From Bullera alba (Eukaryota; Basidiomycota; Tremellomycetes; Tremellales; Bulleraceae): a stretch of 64,000 bases of DNA. Shown here piece after piece: positions 59,777-64,000 of this stretch (positions within the stretch are counted from its first letter, which is position 1; each line of letters starts with the position of its first letter). Location of the stretch: assembly GCA_001600095.1 (NCBI GenBank), contig BCIX01000001.1:3249198-3313197 (forward strand), in the 5' to 3' direction. Made by a program: the position numbers and the translations under genes. The notes under the pieces were generated by a model. That model had not been told where the DNA came from. It made no database searches and saw only the letters and a program-made list of their open reading frames with translations.

Positions 59777-61390
59777 GTTGCGCGTCCGACGTCAAAGTTA
59801 GACGAGTCGCGACCAGCTGCGATGAACCAGGTGAGTGGTCGTGGAGTGCAATGTCGGTCGGGGGATTATGCCGGGCCGGGCAGAGCAAATATACACACAG
59901 AGGCCGAGGGAGTTTCGTTGAAGGTTCTGCGTCGATCTATCCTCACCGTCTCATGACCTCGAGTGATGTCGCGTGCAGGTGGTAGTGGTCAAGCAATGTG
60001 AGCTCGTCGACGACTGGTTGAACGGAGCATGCGTGACATGAGCTGCTCGCCGGAGTCGCAATTGCCCTCCCTGATCTCACCCGGTGATTCTCGATTCAGG
60101 GTAACTCCGCTCGGGGTTTTGCTCATTCCCCCGCACCCAGAGCATTGTTTACGTAACTCTCTCTCCATCCCCCACCGGCCGGTTTATCCGGCCCGCGAGG
60201 CCGTAGGTCACCAGCAACAGAGTAGTCGTCAAGAGACAAGAACAGAGCGACTGGCAGGTAGAGACTTCCACCATTCTACAGGACTACGAGTGGTGAAGTG
60301 ACGTCCATGAGGCCAATCTTCGGCCAGTCTCCTCTCTCGACGCCTGAGCGACGATCTGTTGTTCGTTGTTTCCTGTCGTAATTGTCTCCTGATATCTGTA
60401 GGTTCAATCTCTGGTTGCCATCTTTGTCACTCGCGGTCTGTCAGCGCCTACCACTCCACGGAGCCAGCCCGTTGTCGCGCTGGGATCCTGATGAAGCCGA
60501 GGACCGCTCACAGTGCCTGGGAAGCACTCATGGCCATCCTGCTCCACCATAACGAGTCCGTCACTTCCGATCGCAGATACCGACCGAGATGAGGTGTCTG
60601 TTTGGCTGTCAGGCTGTCACTCTTGGTGATAGTACAAGTACTCAGGCTATATATGTCATCGGCTCCAGGGCCCGTTTCAGGATGCTCGCTGTTGCTACCG
60701 ACAAGGCTACAAGTACAGCGTACATGGCAGGTGCATTCTTGCACTTGACCGAACAGATCCGCGGTTCGGGGCATCCGCCGAGATGGCGCGACTGATTTTC
60801 ATCCCAAAGAGGTAATTTGACTTGACGAACCATGCAAGGTTTTGAGCGAGGCGGTGTTGTCGTTAAGTAGCGAGGACATGATGATGGTGTCGGCAGATGA
60901 TGTTACCATACAGGATCATGCACCGCACCCCATAATACACGAGGCAGAGGGTCGGAAAATCGGCCAAGGATAGCGAGCGTCCTGTATCCTGTGCATAATA
61001 GATGAACACTACCGGCGATAACGATCTGTACTCTGCGGGAACCTCTTCAAAAAGCTAAGATCGATCACTTGACTCAACCCGCTTCTCGACAACTCCTTTG
61101 AGCTTCGGTCGTCTTGGATTCACTTGGCTTTCTCCCTTCCACTCAAGAAGCTTCAATAGGTATCGCAAATTGTACGAGAGAGTACAAGATCCCACTTTGC
61201 CAGTTACCACCGGCTCGATCGCCTCTCGATCCGACAAAGACTCTCCACCACGATCAATCACTTGGCTTTACGACCGATCGCAAGTCCATTTTCGTCTTGA
61301 CGCTGCCTCTTCTGCTTCGCCCATCTCCATCGAACCACTCGCGCAACTTCACGCGGATATATAGACGTGGCCGCAGTGCAGCTTGACAAT
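59777..61390. promoter_or_regulatory. Longest gene-free stretch (1.6 kb), divergent upstream region of WDR48 and the GH17 gene
   Basis: No supported coding frame on either strand. Features seen: a GC-rich block with CCACCGGCCGG...GGCCCGCGAGGCCG around 60170-60205, and a TATA-like CTATATATG at about 60650. A long 5' UTR or control region for the secreted/membrane glucanase is the simplest reading. Confidence 0.45.
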
Positions 61391-63753
61391 ATGCCGATTC
61401 AACAAACATACACTCCGGTACCAGGGATGGAGAGACCAGGAAGCAACTACGGGATGAGCCAGATCAGGGATAGCTACATGAGTGATACCAGTCAGGACAG
61501 ATACAGTGAGTAGTAGTGTCGAGCAGTGTCGAGCACGACCGGTCCATCCCTGTGCCAAATGCAATTGCGCGAAACCCGAATCCCTTGCTAGGATACGAAA
61601 CCAAGTTCGAGCCACCCTTGTCTCCAAGTGACGCTACGAGTGGATGCGGTGGGCAGTCGTCGGCCTTCTGCTATAGCTAGCAGCACTCAGTCTTGTCATT
61701 GAGCGTCCTTCCTTTCTCATTATCTTCACATTCACACGACCTTATTCAGCGCTGGCCGCACCATTTTGTTCGATTTGCAGACGTTGATCGTCATACTTTA
61801 CAGGCGGAAACTACAACGATCAAGGCAGATATCCAGTGGTGAGTCGTCGCTACATTCCTGATCGTATATGATGCAGGTGCTAATTTTCTACAGCCTTTCT
61901 CGTCACCTGACCGCTCCAGGCCTACCTCTGACGCTACTCTCTACCAAGATCCACCCGGTTCGCCAACCCGCTACGACTCCCACGCATCAACCTACAAAGC
62001 TCCTCTTGTCGCCGGTGCAGCTGCAGCAGGAGTCGGCGGCGGAATGGCAGCTTCATCGAGCATGCCACAAATGTCCCAGGTGAACAATATGGCATATCAG
62101 AACATCCCATCGGAGCAGTACTGGTCAGCGAACCCACCGACCACATTGCGGGGTGATGATGTGCTGGCTCAGGAGGCGAAAGCGAGGAGGAATAGGAATC
62201 TCAAGATAGGAGCCATCATCCTGGCCATCCTAGCAGTGATCGGAATCGTTGTCGGTGTGGTCGTCAGTCAAGTCACAAAGAAGAGCGGGAACGACAACAG
62301 CCAGAGCAGTAGTGGAAACACCGGAACGAGCACAACGGACAATAACGGAAATGCTGTTGTTGGGAGCGACCCCAGTCAATTCGACAAGGACAGTAGATTG
62401 CATCAGAGTTTCTGGGCCTTCGCGTATACGCCTCAGGTGAGTCAAACCATGCAGCAAGCAGTTCAATGCTGATGGATCTCAGAACGTCCTGTTACCTGCA
62501 TGCGGAGCGTCGCAGGCGAATGTGACTCGAGATATTCAGGTGGGTGACTCTCAATGATCAATAGTGTTGTACGCTGACAAGCTCGTAGATCCTCTCGCAG
62601 CTGACCACTCGGCTTCGACTCTACGGTGCCAACTGCAACCAGACAGCCATGGTATTACAAGCCATCCGGGACACCAAGGTCGACATGACTGTCTGGCCAG
62701 CTATATGTGTGTGACCTCCCTAAGCCCTCGACAAAGACGAATGCTGATCTGTCTAGATGTCGATTCGAACGAGCAAGCGTACGATGATCAGCTTAAGGCT
62801 ATCCAAGATGCCCTCAGCACATACGGTACCGACCATGTTGAAGGAGTGAGTATCGGAGTGCTCATCCAAGTGCCGACCACACTGACACAGGACTAGATCA
62901 CAGTTGGAAACGAGTACATCCTGAACACGGCCGGGACCAATTCTCTCACCTCTGCCGCATACCTCGCTTCCGTTCGACAGATCACGACCAAGATAACCGA
63001 AGTCAAGGCCGCGATTGCGGGAATGAGTCTTTCCAAAACCTTGCCTGTTGGAACTAGTGATGCTGGTAGTGTGCTCAGTACCACTCTGGCCACCGGGATC
63101 GACTATTTCATGGCAAACGTCCATCCGTAAGTCAGCTCGGAGGACTTTGGCGTGAGTTTACTGACAACATGTGGGTAGATGGTTCGGTGGCCTAGGTGTT
63201 GATCAGGGAGCAGACTGGACATGGCAGTTCTTCCAGGACTTTGACGTGGTAAGTGAATCTTCTCCGCCCTTGTGGGTGTTACAATCTGATAGACCTACAG
63301 GACGTCGCCGCAACTGCACCCAATAAACCCGCAACGTACATTGCCGAGACGGGATGGCCCACCCAGTCCATGACAGTAGCAGAGGGCAACTCTGGTACGG
63401 GTACACCAGCTGGCGATGCCAGTGTGGCCAACTTGCAGAGTAAGTCCGGCGACTATTAGCAAGACTTCGCTCATACTACCATCAGCTTTCCTCGACACAT
63501 ATGTCTGTCAGGCCAATGCCAACGGCACGCATTACTTCTAGTGAGTTTGTTTCAGTCAGTGTGGGCAGGACTGCATCCTGATTGTCATTCAGCTTTGAGG
63601 CGTTTGACGAGCCATGGAAAGAGTGAGTGGCAGACTGAGGACTCGCATCGGAATGAGCTGATAGATGGCAGGCAATTCGGCGGTGTTGAGCCTTACTGGG
63701 GTTTGTTCGACAAAGACCGAAACCTCAAAGACATCAAGATCCCGACTTGCTAG
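61391..63753 (+). CDS. GH17 endo-beta-1,3-glucanase-like cell wall protein, type II membrane anchored
   Basis: The start MPIQQTYTPVPGMERPGSNY is a Ser/Tyr-rich cytosolic tail of about 150 residues, followed by RRNRNLKIGAIILAILAVIG (positive residues, then one membrane helix: a type II anchor) and a Ser/Asn-rich stalk. The GH17 barrel has HQSFWAFAYTPQNVLLPACG, ILSQLTTRLRLYGANCNQTA, VDMTVWPAI, the acid/base TVGNEYILNTAG, PVGTSDAGSVLSTTL, FMANVHPWFGG, and the nucleophile region YIAETGWPTQ, then YFEAFDEPWKE and EPYWGLFDKDRNLKDIKIPT before TAG 63751-63753. Catalytic Glu residues lie in GNEY and AETGWP. The family trims or rearranges wall beta-1,3-glucan. The transmembrane-anchored form is common in basidiomycetes. 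Around eleven short introns. Confidence 0.93.
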
Positions 63754-63785
63754 GCAACCAGAATAGGAGGATTGGGTCGAGGCGA

Positions 63786-63793
63786 TCACGTGA
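63786..63793. promoter_or_regulatory. Palindromic E-box TCACGTGA near the right edge
   Basis: A perfect palindrome 33-40 bp after the GH17 stop. It may belong to the next gene beyond the window; low confidence as a functional site. Confidence 0.25.
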
Positions 63794-64000
63794 GCGAGAC
63801 TGTGGAAGGGCGAGAATGGAAGCGAGACACCGAGAGGCAAGGCGAAGCTAGAGCAAGCAGTACGAACTCGTACAACCGGCCTAGCGTGGCCAAGAGAGTG
63901 GATTGCAGAGCACATGGACAATTGACTTGGCTGTAAGAGTAGCTTGTCTGTATGTAACGATGTAGCGTGTCGTCAGCGAACACAGCTTGTATGGCATGCA

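Overview
The window is nuclear DNA from a filamentous-type or yeast-like fungus, most likely a basidiomycete of the Cryptococcus/Tremella kind. The basis is a GC-rich, gene-dense layout with genes on both strands, and many short introns (about 44-75 nt) with GT-AG ends and CTGAC/CTAAC-like branch points in nearly every gene. The proteins are typically fungal: a Ytm1 homologue, an Asa1 homologue, a CLIP-type CAP-Gly protein with zinc knuckles, and a membrane-anchored GH17 glucanase. The species assignment is inference; no rRNA or marker gene is present. No mobile element, CRISPR array, rRNA or tRNA was recognised. Layout: 0-8 kb carries a partial glutathione peroxidase, a CMC4 twin-CX9C protein, an orphan, Sec61 beta, an SRAP/HMCES DNA-protein crosslink protein and a divergent MYST acetyltransferase. 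8-11.8 kb is a run of three acidic orphan genes, the third interrupted by an in-frame TGA. 11.8-20.2 kb holds a U1A/U2B'' snRNP protein, a VWA-domain protein and a CLIP-170-like microtubule plus-end protein. 20.3-33.6 kb is a compact housekeeping block: METTL21-type methyltransferase, GPATCH4/Tma23, SUMO E1 subunit Aos1, Mediator Med31, Ytm1, Tsr4/PDCD2, Asa1 and Cdc123. 33.7-43.8 kb has a 91-residue repeat-bearing orphan, an LEA/Hsp12-like stress protein with a clear TATA box, a large Ser/Thr kinase and a Mn-type CDF metal transporter. 44.4-48.1 kb is an orphan zone with a tandem family of small proteins: one frameshifted copy, one intact copy and a possible third relic, followed by an acidic orphan. 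48.6-64 kb has a POT peptide transporter, a TVP38-like membrane protein, a single-pass membrane protein with an R/D/E-rich tail, WDR48/UAF1, and a GH17 glucanase behind the largest gene-free stretch. Functional themes: ribosome and translation assembly (Ytm1, Tsr4, Cdc123, GPATCH4/Tma23), transcription and chromatin (MYST, Med31, Asa1), and genome maintenance or ubiquitin/SUMO control (HMCES, WDR48, Aos1). There is no evidence that they form one operon-like system. The parts least explained by known families are the orphan clusters at 8-11.8 kb and 44.4-48.1 kb. Two conserved genes (CMC4 at 791-1125 and Sec61 beta at 2723-3230) and several first exons are visible only after splicing by eye.
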